Source: Shinisaurus crocodilurus (lineage: Eukaryota > Chordata > Lepidosauria > Squamata > Shinisauridae). From it: DNA of 64,000 bases. The position numbers were made by a program, and so were the translations under genes. Below, in pieces: positions 1 to 10,338 of the stretch (positions are counted from its first letter, which is position 1; every line of letters starts with the position of its first letter). The DNA lies in NCBI GenBank assembly GCA_021292165.1, contig CM037878.1, positions 194,121,118-194,185,117 of the forward strand, written 5' to 3'. The notes under the pieces are model-generated. The model was given only the letters and a program-made list of their open reading frames with translations, ran no database searches and was not told where the DNA came from.

Positions 1-314
1 CACTGTCATAAGCACTGGAATTGCACACAGGTGGACTCCATTCAACTACTTACAGTAGTACAGTATGTGACCTCTGGAGGCACTGGGTTGCACCAGAGCT
101 TATTTAGGCATATCACAGCACAGAGGTGAATACTTATGCAACCAACAAGTGCCAGTTTGTTTCTGTTTACTTACCTATTGTGCCAGAATAAAAATAATTT
201 GAACCTTCATAGTGTTGAGTATCTTGTGTACATCAAGTGGTAAAAGTGCCATTTCAATTCCAGGTTGTAACACAACAAAAGTCAAAGCAGGATGAATACT
301 TCTGCAAGGCACTG
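1..314. mobile_element. Terminal part of a Tc1/mariner-type DNA transposon
   Basis: The block ends with a terminal-repeat-like sequence (AATACTTCTGCAAGGCACTG) followed by a TA dinucleotide at 315-316. Its body carries 'TGCACCAGAGCTTATTTAGG' and 'AATTCCAGGTTGTAACACAA', both of which I recognise from non-coding ends of vertebrate Tc1-like elements. The transposase and the other end would lie left of the window. It sits in PUDP intron 1. Confidence 0.6.
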
Positions 315-316
315 TA

Positions 317-1142
317 TTAGTGTGTCAATAGCTCTCAGTAATCTTTTTTCCCTTAAATGTAAAGCACTGGGACAAAAAAATTAACATAACAAACTTGTTT
401 TAAACAGCTTTGCTGCTTACTAACTACAAGTAAAACAAACATGCTAAATTAAATCATTGTCTTGAGGGGGAAAAAAATCCAAAACAAACTGGAAATTTTC
501 CAATACAAATTTACTTGACAATTTTCTGGAAAAACTTTCCAATTTGGCATTTTCTAGAAAACCCACATTGCTACTGAAGACATATGGTACATTTTAATCC
601 TAATTATGAACACTCTGGGTCCTCAGTCATAAATATTTGTTTAATGCTGTTTATGATATGCAATTTGGTAAATAAAAACAGAAGCCAGTGAATCACTGTC
701 TCACACATGAAGAACTGCCAAAACACAAAAAACACTACCTCAGTCTGAACCATGTTTTAATTCATAAATTGACCAGAAAGGAAAATATTAACATACTAAT
801 ACTGTCAAGACAAAACAGGTGAAAGACCGTTCCCTTCCTTTCAGCTTGATTCATCCGCTAACGTCTTAAGTATGCAAAAGAGAAACAAAATTTAGTTTGT
901 GGAAATACTTCTCAAATAAATAAGTTTTATGAGAAAGACTCCACTTTAACCAATAAAATGCCGATTCATATAGGTTTATGAGACATTCCCATAAGCATAC
1001 TTTAAGAGAGTTGGTAACTCATTTGTGAGAATATGAGAAATGGGGTTACTATTATTTTATTTCCCTGCTTCAACATCATTCTATTACCATGTTTTATTGA
1101 ACCTTGAAAATGAAGAATTGTGTTTCTATTATCAGGGTAGTG
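317..1142. other. PUDP intron 1 sequence, nothing recognised
   Basis: AT-rich unique-looking sequence with no coding potential and no repeat that I recognise. It is intronic by inference from PUDP exon 1 at 11755-11845. Confidence 0.5.
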
Positions 1143-1147
1143 TGAAC

Positions 1148-1471
1148 TGCTGGGACTTGAAAAAGATACTAGGAGAGGATATATTGTGGAGTAATATCCT
1201 TCCTATCTCACGTTAGTGAGATCAGCAGAGTAGAGTCCCTTTCCAGCTTAAAAGAAGCTTAGATTTGGCTAGTGTTAGCCAGTTAGCATTTGGAAATCCA
1301 GGATGCTTTAAGGCAGACTGGATTTCCAAATGCTAACTGGCTAACACTAGCCAAATCTAAGCTTCTTTTAAGCTGGAAAGGGACTCTACTCTGCTGATCT
1401 CACTAACGTGAGATAGGAAGGATATTACTCCACAATATATCCTCTCCTAGTATCTTTTTCAAGTCCCAACA
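1148..1471. repeat. 154-bp-arm palindrome of LTR U5 forming the Copia 5' end
   Basis: Arm 1148-1301 is the inverse complement of arm 1318-1471, with a 16-bp loop (1302-1317). The only mismatch I see is at 1150. The right arm equals 5137-5290 of the 3' LTR, and the inverted arm plus loop equals 5117-5290 inverted. Both arms share two differences from the 3' LTR (GGATTTCC against GGATTACC, and GGAAGG against GGGAGG). U3 and the upstream LTR are missing on this side. Confidence 0.93.
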
Positions 1472-1488
1472 CGGGTTATGGGCCCAGA
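1472..1488 (+). other. Copia-type half-tRNA primer binding site (initiator tRNA-Met)
   Basis: GGGTTATGGGCCCAG at 1473-1487 is the exact complement of the anticodon stem-loop of initiator tRNA-Met (CTGGGCCCATAACCC), one base after the LTR end. Drosophila copia is known to use an internally cleaved initiator tRNA in this way, rather than the tRNA 3' end. Confidence 0.88.
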
Positions 1489-1761
1489 ATAGATTGTTTT
1501 GGTAGCATTTTGGTGGATGCCACTGGATTTTCTTCAGGGAGAAGAGGAATTCAAAGCGGCCATATTTTTCTTTGTTCCCTGGTGAGCACATGGTGACTCC
1601 ATTGTCTCCCCTTTCCTCAGAAGGCAGTAGTAAGGCAGTGAAGGTTTTTGAGTTTTGGGCATTTTCAGTTTTTGAGCTTTGCACATTTTTCCACTTTTGA
1701 GTTTGGCATTTTTCCCAATTTTGAATTTTTGGGCATTTTTCTTGATTTTTGATCGCTGAAG

Positions 1762-3003
1762 ATGAGCGGAGGAAACTCAAGAGGAGAGAGCTTCTCCAGG
1801 CTGCCCAAATTAACTGAAGCAAATTTCATACAATGGAATAGGCGATTGAAAGTAATTTTGGACAGACTTGAAGTCCTGGGCTGTATTAAGGAAGATAAGC
1901 CCAGTGGTGTTGGTGAAGAGGCCAGAGCAGCAGCCAAAGAATGGGAAAAGCAAAACAGGATAGCAATATCTGTTATCATAGAAAATTTAACTGATTGCCA
2001 AATGATCCATGCTGGAGAAGGGGAAACAGCCAGAGAAGTGCTCCATAATCTAGAAAAGGCATTTGGGTTTACAAGCAAGCGGTCTCACAGGCACCTAGTG
2101 AGAGATATGTTTCATTTGAAGCTTGAGTGCAAGAAAGATTGTGGAAGTCATGTGGAAGAGTTTTTAACTATTATTGAAAAGTTAAGACTGGCAGAATACG
2201 TGATGAATGAAGATCAGAAGGTCTGCTACTTCCTGGGGTCACTGGGATATAAGTTTGAGATTTTTATATCCAGAATGGACAGTGTCCCAAATTTAACACT
2301 AAAAGATTTAATTGGTCATTTGAGAGAAGAATGTATTGAGAGAAGGGAAGAATCTCCAATCAGGCATTCTAAGCAAAGTGACTCAAATTACTTGTCCCAA
2401 GGGAATGGGAAAGGCACATCCAAGAGAACTGTCTGCTTTAATTGCAACAAAGAGGGACATATTGCCAAGTTCTGTAAGGCCCCGAAGACAAAGAAGCCCC
2501 CACCTTTTAGGCAGCAAAAGGAAAAGAAGGGGATTGATGAGAATAGCTTACTGATGCAACAGAAGAGTTTAGCAGCTAACTGTTACAAAAGTAAGTCAAA
2601 CAAATGGGTCATAGATTCGGGTGCATCGAGCCATTTCTCACACGAGAGAGGATTCTTCAAAGAAATCAATGAGATTGAAGAATCACAAAGTGAGGAGATC
2701 GAGATTGCAGATGGCAATGTGATAAAGGCACAAGGTGCAGGCTCAGGAGTTCTACACTGCAAGGTTGGTGGTGAAACCAGAAAGAACTGTGTAGACAGAG
2801 TTATTTACGTTCCAAAATTAAGTTGCAACATGCTCAGTGTCTCCACTTTAGCAAGGAAAGGCTTCAGAGTACTATTTGAAGGTGACAAGTGTACAGTGTC
2901 CAAAAATGGTAAAGTGTTTGTTGAAGCTAGTCTGATCAATGGCGTGTATGAGGTTATTGTTTCAGAATCTCAGTCTGCTAAAGTCTGCAAAGAAGAAGGA
3001 TGA
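1762..3003 (+). pseudogene. Copia gag and protease frame (413 aa)
   Basis: This open frame starts MSGGNSRGES and contains a Copia Gag region with the LxWNRRLK-type start of the UBN2/gag domain (about residues 20-190), a CCHC zinc knuckle (CFNCNKEGHIAKFC, about residues 225-238) for RNA binding, and the aspartic protease active site (WVIDSGASSHF, about residue 282 onward). Gag packages element RNA into particles and the protease processes the polyprotein. The start is the first ATG downstream of the primer site. The frame ends at a TGA (3001-3003) just where the integrase part continues in another frame, so the polyprotein is broken by a frameshift near 2985-3003. I call it a pseudogene for that reason, although this part alone could still be translated. 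Confidence 0.85.
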
Positions 3004-4345
3004 GGCTGATCTGGAGCTTTGGCACAGAAGACTTGGAGATAGAGAAACAAGCACAATAAAGGAACTGCAGCGCAAGGAGCTGGCAAGAAGAGTGGAAGTA
3101 ACCCAGAGTGCATCGGGCACAACCAAGTGTGTGAGTTGTGTCACTGAAAAGGCAGTTAAACCTTCTTTTCCTCCTTGCACCCAGCAGCGCAGCACCAAAG
3201 TACTTGACCTGGTCTACAGTGATGTATGTGGTCCAATGAATGTTCCATCATTGGGGGAAAATAAATACATCCTAACATTTATTGATGATTTTTCAGGGTA
3301 TTGTGCAGCATACTTCCTCAAGGAAAGGAGTCAAGTGCTGGAGGTGACCAAGAAGTACTTTGCCATGGTGAAGAACAAATTCCACAGGTGCCCAGGGGTC
3401 CTGATGACGGATAACGGGCGTGAGTATTGTTCACACAACATGGAAGCCCGTATGGAACAGGAAGGAGTTGAACACATAACAACTGTTCCATATACCCCAC
3501 AACAGAACTCAGTAGCAGAAAGAAAGTTTAGATCCATCATGGAGATGACAAGATGCATGTTAAAAGATGCATCGCTTCCCCAACGTTTGTGGGGAGACGC
3601 AGCTGCCACTGCGGTGTACATCCAGAATAGATTGCCAACAAAGGGAGATACACGCACACCTTTTGAGCTTTGGCACGGGAGAACTCCCAATCTGTCGCAT
3701 ATACGTGTATTTGGAAGTGTTGCCTATAGCTATGTTCCTAAAGAAAACAGGCACAAGCTTGACTCCAGAGCACAAGCAGGTATCCTCATCGGGTACGCTA
3801 CTGGAGGAAAAGGCTACAAGATAATGGATCTGAAAACAGGACAAGTCAGGCCAAGGCACGTTGTACATTTTGATGAACACACGAAGGCTGAGACAAGGGG
3901 AACTGTTGTGGATTTTTCTGATCAATCAGAAAAGGAAATGCAAGAGCTCGTATACTTCCCACCTGTAATTTATGACTCTGTGCTCCCTACTTCAAAAGCT
4001 ATAGCCCCCTCTATAGGCCATGAACAGGGAGAAGCCCCAGCGTACCCAACCCCTGACAGAAGCACCAGAGACTAAGAGGAGCAGAGTGATGAGGACATGC
4101 CTGCACTGGAGGAGGAGGATGAAGCTGATGAGGTTCCTGAACCACAGGTCAGACAGTCATCCAGATCCAACAGAGGTGTTCCACCACTCCGCCTGTCCTA
4201 CTTTGCAGGGTCGGCGCCATCCCAAGAATCTTCTACATGGGAAGAGATAGAGGAGATGCCAGACACAGAAGCCCGTCTCTGGAGGAAGGCTGAGCAGGAG
4301 GAAGATGGATGCACTGCATCAGTACAAGACATGGACGCTTACTGA
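2990..4345 (+). pseudogene. Copia integrase region and linker, with in-frame stop
   Basis: The frame opens with the GAG-pre-integrase signature LELWHRRLGD, then a Cys pair (CVSCVTEK) completing the HHCC zinc-binding module. The rve catalytic core follows, with D in LVYSDVCGPM, D in LMTDNGREYC and E in PQQNSVAERKF, so the DDE triad is intact. Integrase inserts the cDNA at a staggered cut, matching the 5-bp duplication. A TAA at 4073-4075 interrupts the frame. Downstream the same frame continues with an acidic linker (PALEEEDEADEV) and the segment before RT, to a stop at 4345. It is displaced by one frame relative to gag. The degradation is mild, so the insertion is not ancient. Confidence 0.85.
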
Positions 4346-4632
4346 CCTACCTCCTGGAAAGAAGGCCACAGGAAGAGTAAGTGGAAGTTCAAAATCAAGC
4401 AAGGGGCAGAAGGGGAAGTGCAGCGCTACAAAGTGAGGCTTGTAGCTCAAAGATCAAGTCTGCAGAGAAGTGGTCTGGCTGGATCAACTGATCAAAGACT
4501 TTGTGCGTGAGGCTGTCCAAGATGGACTTGTGGACTTGACATACTAAATGACTGCTGGCATCCTAACCAAGGCTCTACCAAGAGACAGTTTCCAGAATCT
4601 TCGAGTCAAGATGGGACTGTGGGTGGATTAAT
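4346..4632 (+). pseudogene. Copia RT/RNase H remnant with core deleted
   Basis: The first part encodes the N-terminal RT motif (KFKIKQGAEGEVQRYKVRLVAQ-like, spread over two frames). It jumps directly to the last segment of RNase H (MTAGILTKALPRDSFQNLRV). The palm domain with the YxDD motif and nearly all of RNase H are absent, roughly 1.2-1.5 kb judged from usual Copia length. This copy could not reverse-transcribe itself. Confidence 0.8.
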
Positions 4633-4675
4633 AAAATTGTGAATGAATGTGTGTTGTTTTGCCTGAGAAGGGGTG

Positions 4676-5290
4676 TGTTGGATAATTTAAAATTGCAGTC
4701 AAAACCTATGGCTAATGTTTCACCAGGCAATTGGGTGAAATGGTTAAGATCACTGATACCTTCTAGGGTGGTTTTCCTAGAAGGTACTCATTGAATTATT
4801 AACAGCCTGAACAGGAAGTGGGCGTAGCTCCCAGCTTCTTCCTCTTTCTGTTCAGACTCTTTGTGAGCGTGGCACCACCAAGTTGTAGTCTCCACGTGGT
4901 CCTTGTAGCAGCATGTAGCCAGAGTTGCTGGTCTGAACTCCACAAGTTCAGACCCCAAGTAACTACAAATGTACTGTAAGCAACTGTAAGAAACACTTTT
5001 AAGCCTGCCTGAATGAAACTGCATAATCTGAGTGAGTAAATGTTACTTTTAACTTACAAGACTGTGTCTCTGATTATTGTTCTGAGGGAGAGAAAAGGGG
5101 GCAAAACCAGGGAAATCCAGTCTGCCTTAAAGCATCCTGGATTACCAAATGCTAACTGGCTAACACTAGCCAAATCTAAGCTTCTTTTAAGCTGGAAAGG
5201 GACTCTACTCTGCTGATCTCACTAACGTGAGATAGGGAGGATATTACTCCACAATATATCCTCTCCTAGTATCTTTTTCAAGTCCCAACA
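4676..5290 (+). repeat. Copia 3' LTR, 615 bp
   Basis: It begins TGTTGGATAA and ends AGTCCCAACA, so the termini are inverted TGTTGG/CCAACA. The purine-rich primer GAGAAGGGG lies just upstream (about 4665-4673). It contains an internal inverted repeat GGAAATCCAG (5111-5120) and CTGGATTACC (5137-5146) separated by 16 bp, which is the apparent pivot of the foldback at the 5' end. Confidence 0.9.
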
Positions 5291-5304
5291 TGAACAAAGC
5301 TAGA

Positions 5305-5490
5305 ATTAGGTTGCAATCCTATAAAGACTTATCAAACAGTGAGTCCAAAAGACATGCCTAAGTTTATGCTATTAGACTATTAAGCTTAGGAACACTTACT
5401 TGGAAGTAAGCCACACTGACTAAGTGAATATAGTGTAACATACTTCTGAGTAAACATGCACGGGATGTAATGTAAGTGGTATTTATTCCA
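5305..5490. repeat. Short 'AATCCTAT...ACTCAGAAGTAAG' palindromic MITE, degraded
   Basis: GTTGCAATCCTATAAAG at the left, ACTTACTTGGAAGTAAGCC inside and ACTTCTGAGTAAACATGCA at the right match the mirrored pattern seen many times in this window. I do not know its family name. Confidence 0.55.
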
Positions 5491-5639
5491 GATTAATTCA
5501 TAAAAAAAAGACAAACATTTTGCAAACATGCTGTAACAATCTGAAAGTGGAAACTAAATTCAAATATCAATGTGTAAGAAGTGGCAGAAGCATTTTAAAA
5601 ATGTAGAGCACTACAAAGCAAATAGGAGCCTAAAATCCT

Positions 5640-6060
5640 TTTGATTTTTGTCTAAGGGCACAATCCTATGGTCCTCCAACCTTGTCCGGGGGGGGGGGGG
5701 GATACAATTATTCAGAGTCCCAGCTCCAAGGTCCAGTGAGCGCGGAGCTGGGACTCTGAATGTGGAGCTCCTGCCCCGCCCCCCGCCCCGCAGCCGGCAT
5801 GGAAAAACCATACCGGCTGCCTCTCTGAGCTTGCAAATCGGCCTCAGAGAGAAGGAAAAGGGTCATGCTGGGGGGCAGGAGAGGAGAAGGCTGGGGCCAA
5901 CAGCTTACACCATATCCAAACAGCGCCCCAGCCTCCTTCCCCCCCCCAAAGAGCTTCATCTAGACAGCCAAAAACAGCCATCTAGATGAAATGCAGGGTG
6001 TGAGGTGCGGCGAAGGTCACTGCCGCCACACCTCGCACCCTGCATTGGATGCACGTAAGC
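5640..6060. repeat. GC-rich block of consecutive hairpins
   Basis: It opens with 'CACAATCCTATGG' and a run of G (5687-5701). A perfect 17-bp stem follows (5711-5727 with 5744-5760), then a GCCGGCATGG...CCATACCGGC stem and a CATCTAGA...CATCTAGATG stem. Similar AATCCTAT and CATCTAGATG pieces occur at 53560-53900, so it is probably a transposon-derived repeat. No coding sequence is supported. Confidence 0.45.
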
Positions 6061-6195
6061 CTCTAAGTTCAGAAGCTTACATACGTTGAGGGCAGGGGAG
6101 ATAGGAACGTGCTCGAAGACATCACTATTGCAGAAATGTTTCTTTACAGCAAGGGTGCAGAACCTCAGACCCGGGGGCCAAATCCCAATCCAGCC

Positions 6196-6252
6196 CTCCA
6201 GGGCTCCCCTGGTCGCCAGGGCTCCCCTGGTCGCCCTCCAGGGCTCCCCTGG
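6196..6252. repeat. Short tandem repeat CTCCAGGGCTCCCCTGGTCG
   Basis: About two and a half units of 19-26 bp, each itself nearly palindromic (CCAGGGCTCCCCTGG). It lies inside the outer hAT element. Confidence 0.7.
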
Positions 6253-6481
6253 TCACACTCCTTCCCCCAACCATTTGGTGGTTTCCCAGCTTTTGTGCTA
6301 TTTTTTCCCATTCTAAAAGGTTAAATGCTACTCCTAAGACTTAGTTACTGGCATTGCAAGCTTTAAGCTAAAATATTCTAGAAATTTTTGGTCTGCTTCC
6401 TTTGCCTTCAGCCCTGCCCCCCACTGGATTGTAGCCCCCAAGAGCTTCTCTGAATGGAATTTGGCCCCTGGGCTGAAAGAC

Positions 6482-8554
6482 AGGGTTGCCACTAAAATTT
6501 CATTTTTCATTTCCCTGACCAACTTTTGTGAATTTCCCTGACCACCATTCAAAATAACCCCAAGTTAAAATAATTCATAGGTTTTATTACATTAAATAAA
6601 GTTTTATTAAATGGTTTAAAACTACACAAGTACCAAAAGTTAAATTTCATTATGAGCTTCTTTAAACATTGAGACTAGGTTTGCATGACACGACAACCTA
6701 CCGTGGCTTATAAACAACGTACCATGGGTTGTCATGTCATGTGAACCTGGAATGGGTTTATCAGGGTGGCTTATTTTGGGGTTATAAGTCACCCTGAACA
6801 TCCATGGCTTGTAGTAGGGGGTCTGTTTGACCCACAATGGGTTGTTGTGTCGTCCGTACCTGGATAACACGACTGATCGTGGGTCAACCTGAACTACAAG
6901 CGAGTTGCTTAGCAAGAGCAGCAAAAACCTTTGCCTCTCTTGCCAAGCAGTTTGCCAAGCTGCTAGTGGGCAACCACCATTCCCTTGGCTAACAAAGGCT
7001 CACTCTCCACTGCCACCGTGAGCCATTTTGGGCTCGCTGCAGCTTGACTTTTTTCACCTGACCTTTTTTTGGGGGGGATTGCAAAAGCCGGCTATCAAGA
7101 CAGCTTTTGCGATCCCCATGGAGGCATTCATGAGGTGCCCCTCCAAGGACCGCCCACGGTACCGTGGAGGGACTGCCCGTTCACACACACCCTTTCTAAA
7201 AAAAAAATATTGTACCGATAATGTGCACAAATAATTGCATTCATTTTTTTTTAACCTGCCCTGCCAATTTGTGCAAATTAAGCAGGGCAGGTTAGCGCGA
7301 GGGGGTCCCTGGGCTTGGCACTGACCAGGGTGGGTGCCTGCTGGCCATATCAAGCAGGCACCCACCCTGTACAGTGCCTACCCCAGGCTGCAAGTAAGTA
7401 TTTCCCCCCTTTTCAAAGAGCTGTCAGCTTTGACAGGTTTGGCCCTGTCAGCTCCTTGCAAAGCCCCAGGATCATGGTTTGTGGAAAGGGCCTCTTTTCT
7501 CACATTTTGCAGCATGATCCCCTGGATTCTTTGGGGGAGGTGTCCATAGTGGCCCCCCAGTTTTGAAGCTTCCCCTGCTAGCATCAGGGGAACCTTCAAA
7601 ACTGGAGGGGATTCCCACAGTGGAGAGAGGGCTGTTTGACATCAAACGTAATGTCAAACTTGTGTACCCCTGGCACTGAGAATCCCCCCATGTTTTGCTG
7701 CTCCCTGAGGTGCTAGCAACTCGGGGTCGATGACAAAACTGAGGGGACACTTGGACTTTCGATCACACCAAAACCCTCCCAGGGATTCTGCTGGAAAGGG
7801 GGGGGAATTGAGTGGGTGCCCCCCCCAAATACCCTTTTCCGCATGATCCTTTGGTGTTTTGGGGAGACTGCATGTGCCCCAGGGTTATCCACACTTGGAA
7901 AGCACCCCACCAACCCCCCCTAAAGATTCTGCTGCTAAGGGTCCTTCCTACACCCCACCCCTTTTCCCCCCAGCACTTGCAAAGTAGGTTTCCTAAGTGC
8001 TACAATGTTCATTTTTGGCAGGCACACTTGCTAGGAGACAAATTGTGGCAAGACTGGACTTTACAGCCGGCTAGAAGAAATAATGGCTGGCTACTAAGTC
8101 CAGCCAGCCACAATTTGCTGACTCCTGTCAAAATATTCACATCTTCAAATCCACTGAAACTGATTCCACTTTGTCTGAACACACAAATTACCCAGTTGCA
8201 AGAAGCCAGTCAGCTTCTCCATAATAAAATACTTCAATCACATGCAGGTTAATTTTATTCTGTTTTACTGTTAGCCATCAGCCAATAAACATTTTCAAAA
8301 TCATATAGTGTGTATATGATAATCATATCATATACACATTATGGAATATGTGTGCATCTTTACATTACACTTGTATTCTGCCGCTTCTCTACTCTGACTG
8401 CCTCAAGTGCAGACTGTCCTCTTGCAGCAGCATCTCAAAAAATCCATTATACAAGTATATCTTAATCACAATTTCCCTGACTTTCAAACAATTTCCCTGA
8501 TCTCCCCCCCCCCCAGTCCCCATTTCCCTGACTTTTCAGAAAGTGGCAACCCTG
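6482..8554. mobile_element. Nested element with CAGGGTTGCCAC terminal inverted repeats
   Basis: CAGGGTTGCCAC at 6482 and GTGGCAACCCTG ending 8554 are 12-bp inverted ends. Subterminal 'TTTCCCTGAC' repeats occur on both sides (6510-6545 and 8470-8535). Short AAAGA repeats flank it. The interior (6660-8110) is non-coding and contains further palindromic segments. Autonomy is not supported. Confidence 0.65.
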
Positions 8555-8745
8555 AAAGAGGTTCTGTACCCCTGCTTTACAGCATATACCTTAAATTAAC
8601 TGCATCTTATAAACAGAACTTTTCTTTTTAGGGAGGAGTATTACTGGAATAATAGCTCAATTCTGAAAATGAAACCCTGGAGCACATGCAGTCTCCCCAA
8701 AACACCCAAGGATCATGCGGAAAAGGGTATTTTGGGGTATTTTTG
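7826..8745. repeat. Inverted pair of about 58-bp related segments
   Basis: Segment 7828-7887 (ACCCTTTTCCGCATGATCC) recurs inverted at 8682-8742 with only a few differences. This suggests an old foldback or two copies of one MITE. The second copy lies just outside the nested hAT element. Confidence 0.55.
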
Positions 8746-8749
8746 AATA

Positions 8750-9320
8750 TAATCATCACTTTAATGCAGAATTCTCAAGAGAACTTTAAAAATACTACAT
8801 TTATTAAAGAGCCATAAACAAATGAGTTAGATTTCTACAATAAGTATGAAATATATTTTTTCTATATTTTCAGATTCATATTATACTAATCCCTCCATAG
8901 CTTGTGACCTGCCAAGCTGAACACAGCCCACTAGCTACACATTACAGCTTGTGTGTCAAGTGTCTGACAATCCCCACTGTCATACTTCCAGTTACCTAAC
9001 AAGAACATGGCCTGTTTACTGAATCTATGGCTTTCTGTCATATGTGGCAAGGGGAGAAGGCTGTGTTTGGGGTGGGTGAATCACAAATTGTACAGGCCTG
9101 CAATACAAAAAAAAAAATACCTACAGGAAGAAATTACTGTGATAACAATATACCCAATGTGTGCTTAATAAAGGCTGATTATCATGAGCTATTCTGAACC
9201 CGATTAGGTTCCAAAGTACAGATTCCAGTGTAAATACTCAAGTCCGAAATACACATTAATTTTGGCAGGTACAAAGGGTGCAGACCTACTGCAGCTGTTC
9301 TTTCAAAATACTCACAAGTG
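8750..9320. other. PUDP intron, nothing recognised
   Basis: No coding frame, RNA gene or known repeat was seen. A short poly-A run lies near 9112. Confidence 0.4.
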
Positions 9321-9325
9321 ATTAT

Positions 9326-9496
9326 AGATTTCATAGATCATAGAGTTGGAAGGAGCCTACAAGGCTATGGAGTCCAACCCCCTGCTCAATGCAGGAAACT
9401 AGAGGAGGGGTCTCCCATCCAAGTAATAACCAGGCTTGACCCTGCTTAGCTTTCCACGCTCAGACAAGCTGAGCCAGCGTAAGCTACAGGCCTGTG
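9326..9496 (-). mobile_element. 5S rRNA-derived SINE with CR1-like tail
   Basis: On the minus strand it contains the 5S gene internal promoter (box A AAGCTAAGCAGGGTC; box C ACTTGGATGGGAGACC) followed by a spacer. The 3' end (GGGTTGGACTCCATAGCC...CCTTCCAACTCTATGATC) resembles the CR1 LINE terminus. Full-length copy. Confidence 0.85.
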
Positions 9497-9654
9497 ACCC
9501 AATAGTTTCCCAGTTGTCAGTTTAGAGTATTTTAAGTCATATGTGAAATCCATGTGCTGCAAGCCTTCCTAACTGACCCAATGTGTAAGTATCTTGTAGC
9601 CATTTTCAACCGCTCATTGTCAATGAACCTGCTCAAAATTTGTGTTCATCATCT

Positions 9655-9865
9655 GAGGCTCCATTATGTGTCCCACCTCCTAGAGAGGTGAGGTTAGTGG
9701 GTACTCAAGACAGGGCCTTTTGTGTAGCAGCAGCCCAGTTGTGGACTCCCTCCCCAAAAGGTTAGGCTAGCCTCCTTTATTGTCCTTTAGACAGCAGAAG
9801 ACAACATTCTTCCATCAAACTTTTAATAGTTAAGGTCTCTCTATTTTTGTTATCATTATTCAGCT
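9655..9865 (+). mobile_element. LINE (L2-like) ORF2 C-terminal fragment
   Basis: The plus strand reads a decayed DRAFCVAAAQLWTPSP-like segment, equivalent to the 'RAFSVxxPxLWNSLP' motif near the end of L2-like ORF2. It is frameshifted and non-functional. Confidence 0.55.
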
Positions 9866-9869
9866 TTTC

Positions 9870-10335
9870 CTGGTTTATATATTTAATTCTTTTTATTGTA
9901 CTTAACTGTATATCTGCCCAAGCACTCATTGAACTGAGGGGGCAATCCAAAAATATTCCAAATAAATACCCAGGTACAAGAAGCAACCTCCAGTAACAAT
10001 GTTTTAATATCATAATGACAAATATTTATCATAAAGATTGAATTTTCCACAAATAGTTTCACCAATATTTCTATATGTAGTATCTTTGAAAACTCATTTT
10101 CACATTAGTCAACAGAAACAGCATGACATACGGTTCCTACAAAACTTCATCTAGCAATCCATTACACAGATATTCCATAGCAAGTGGGAACCAGTGCCTT
10201 GGTCAATACTGTGATCCCAAAATATATCAAGAAAGCACTCTTACCATGGTCACTATCTAACAGATACCGAGCTATCCATTTGTTTACAATTGTATAATCA
10301 AATGCCTGGCAGCATGGTGAATAATGCACACTCTT
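9870..10335. other. PUDP intron, nothing recognised
   Basis: AT-rich. The first 100 bp may be LINE 3' UTR continuing from the fragment upstream. Confidence 0.35.
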
Positions 10336-10338
10336 CAG

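Larger units (their letters stand above)
1148..5290 (+). mobile_element. Ty1/Copia LTR retrotransposon, defective, with foldback 5' end
   Basis: The element has a 615-bp 3' LTR (4676-5290, TGTTGG...CCAACA), a purine tract just before it, a half-tRNA primer site, and gag-protease-integrase reading frames in Copia order (integrase before RT). It is flanked by a 5-bp target duplication TGAAC at 1143-1147 and 5291-5295. The RT/RNase H core is deleted and there are frame breaks. The left end is not a normal LTR but a U5 palindrome, described separately. It lies antisense to PUDP within its first intron. Confidence 0.92.
6150..8574. mobile_element. hAT-type element interrupted by a second element
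   Basis: The termini are CAAGGGTGCAGAACCTC and GAGGTTCTGTACCCCTG (inverted). The 8-bp target duplication CTTTACAG is perfect at 6142-6149 and 8575-8582. Only about 350 bp belong to this element (6150-6481 and 8555-8574); the rest is a nested insertion. No transposase is seen. Confidence 0.8.

Noticed and set aside
5648..5989. 113-codon frame across the GC-rich hairpins at 5640-6060
   Set aside because: Low-complexity proline and arginine translation of a palindromic repeat, with frames on both strands.
7054..8252. Frames of 70-146 codons inside the nested hAT insertion
   Set aside because: None shows a transposase motif, and overlapping frames exist on both strands of repeat DNA.
9396..9480. 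5S rRNA gene or pseudogene cluster
   Set aside because: Only the internal promoter half resembles 5S, and every copy has the same spacer and CR1-like tail, so it is a SINE.
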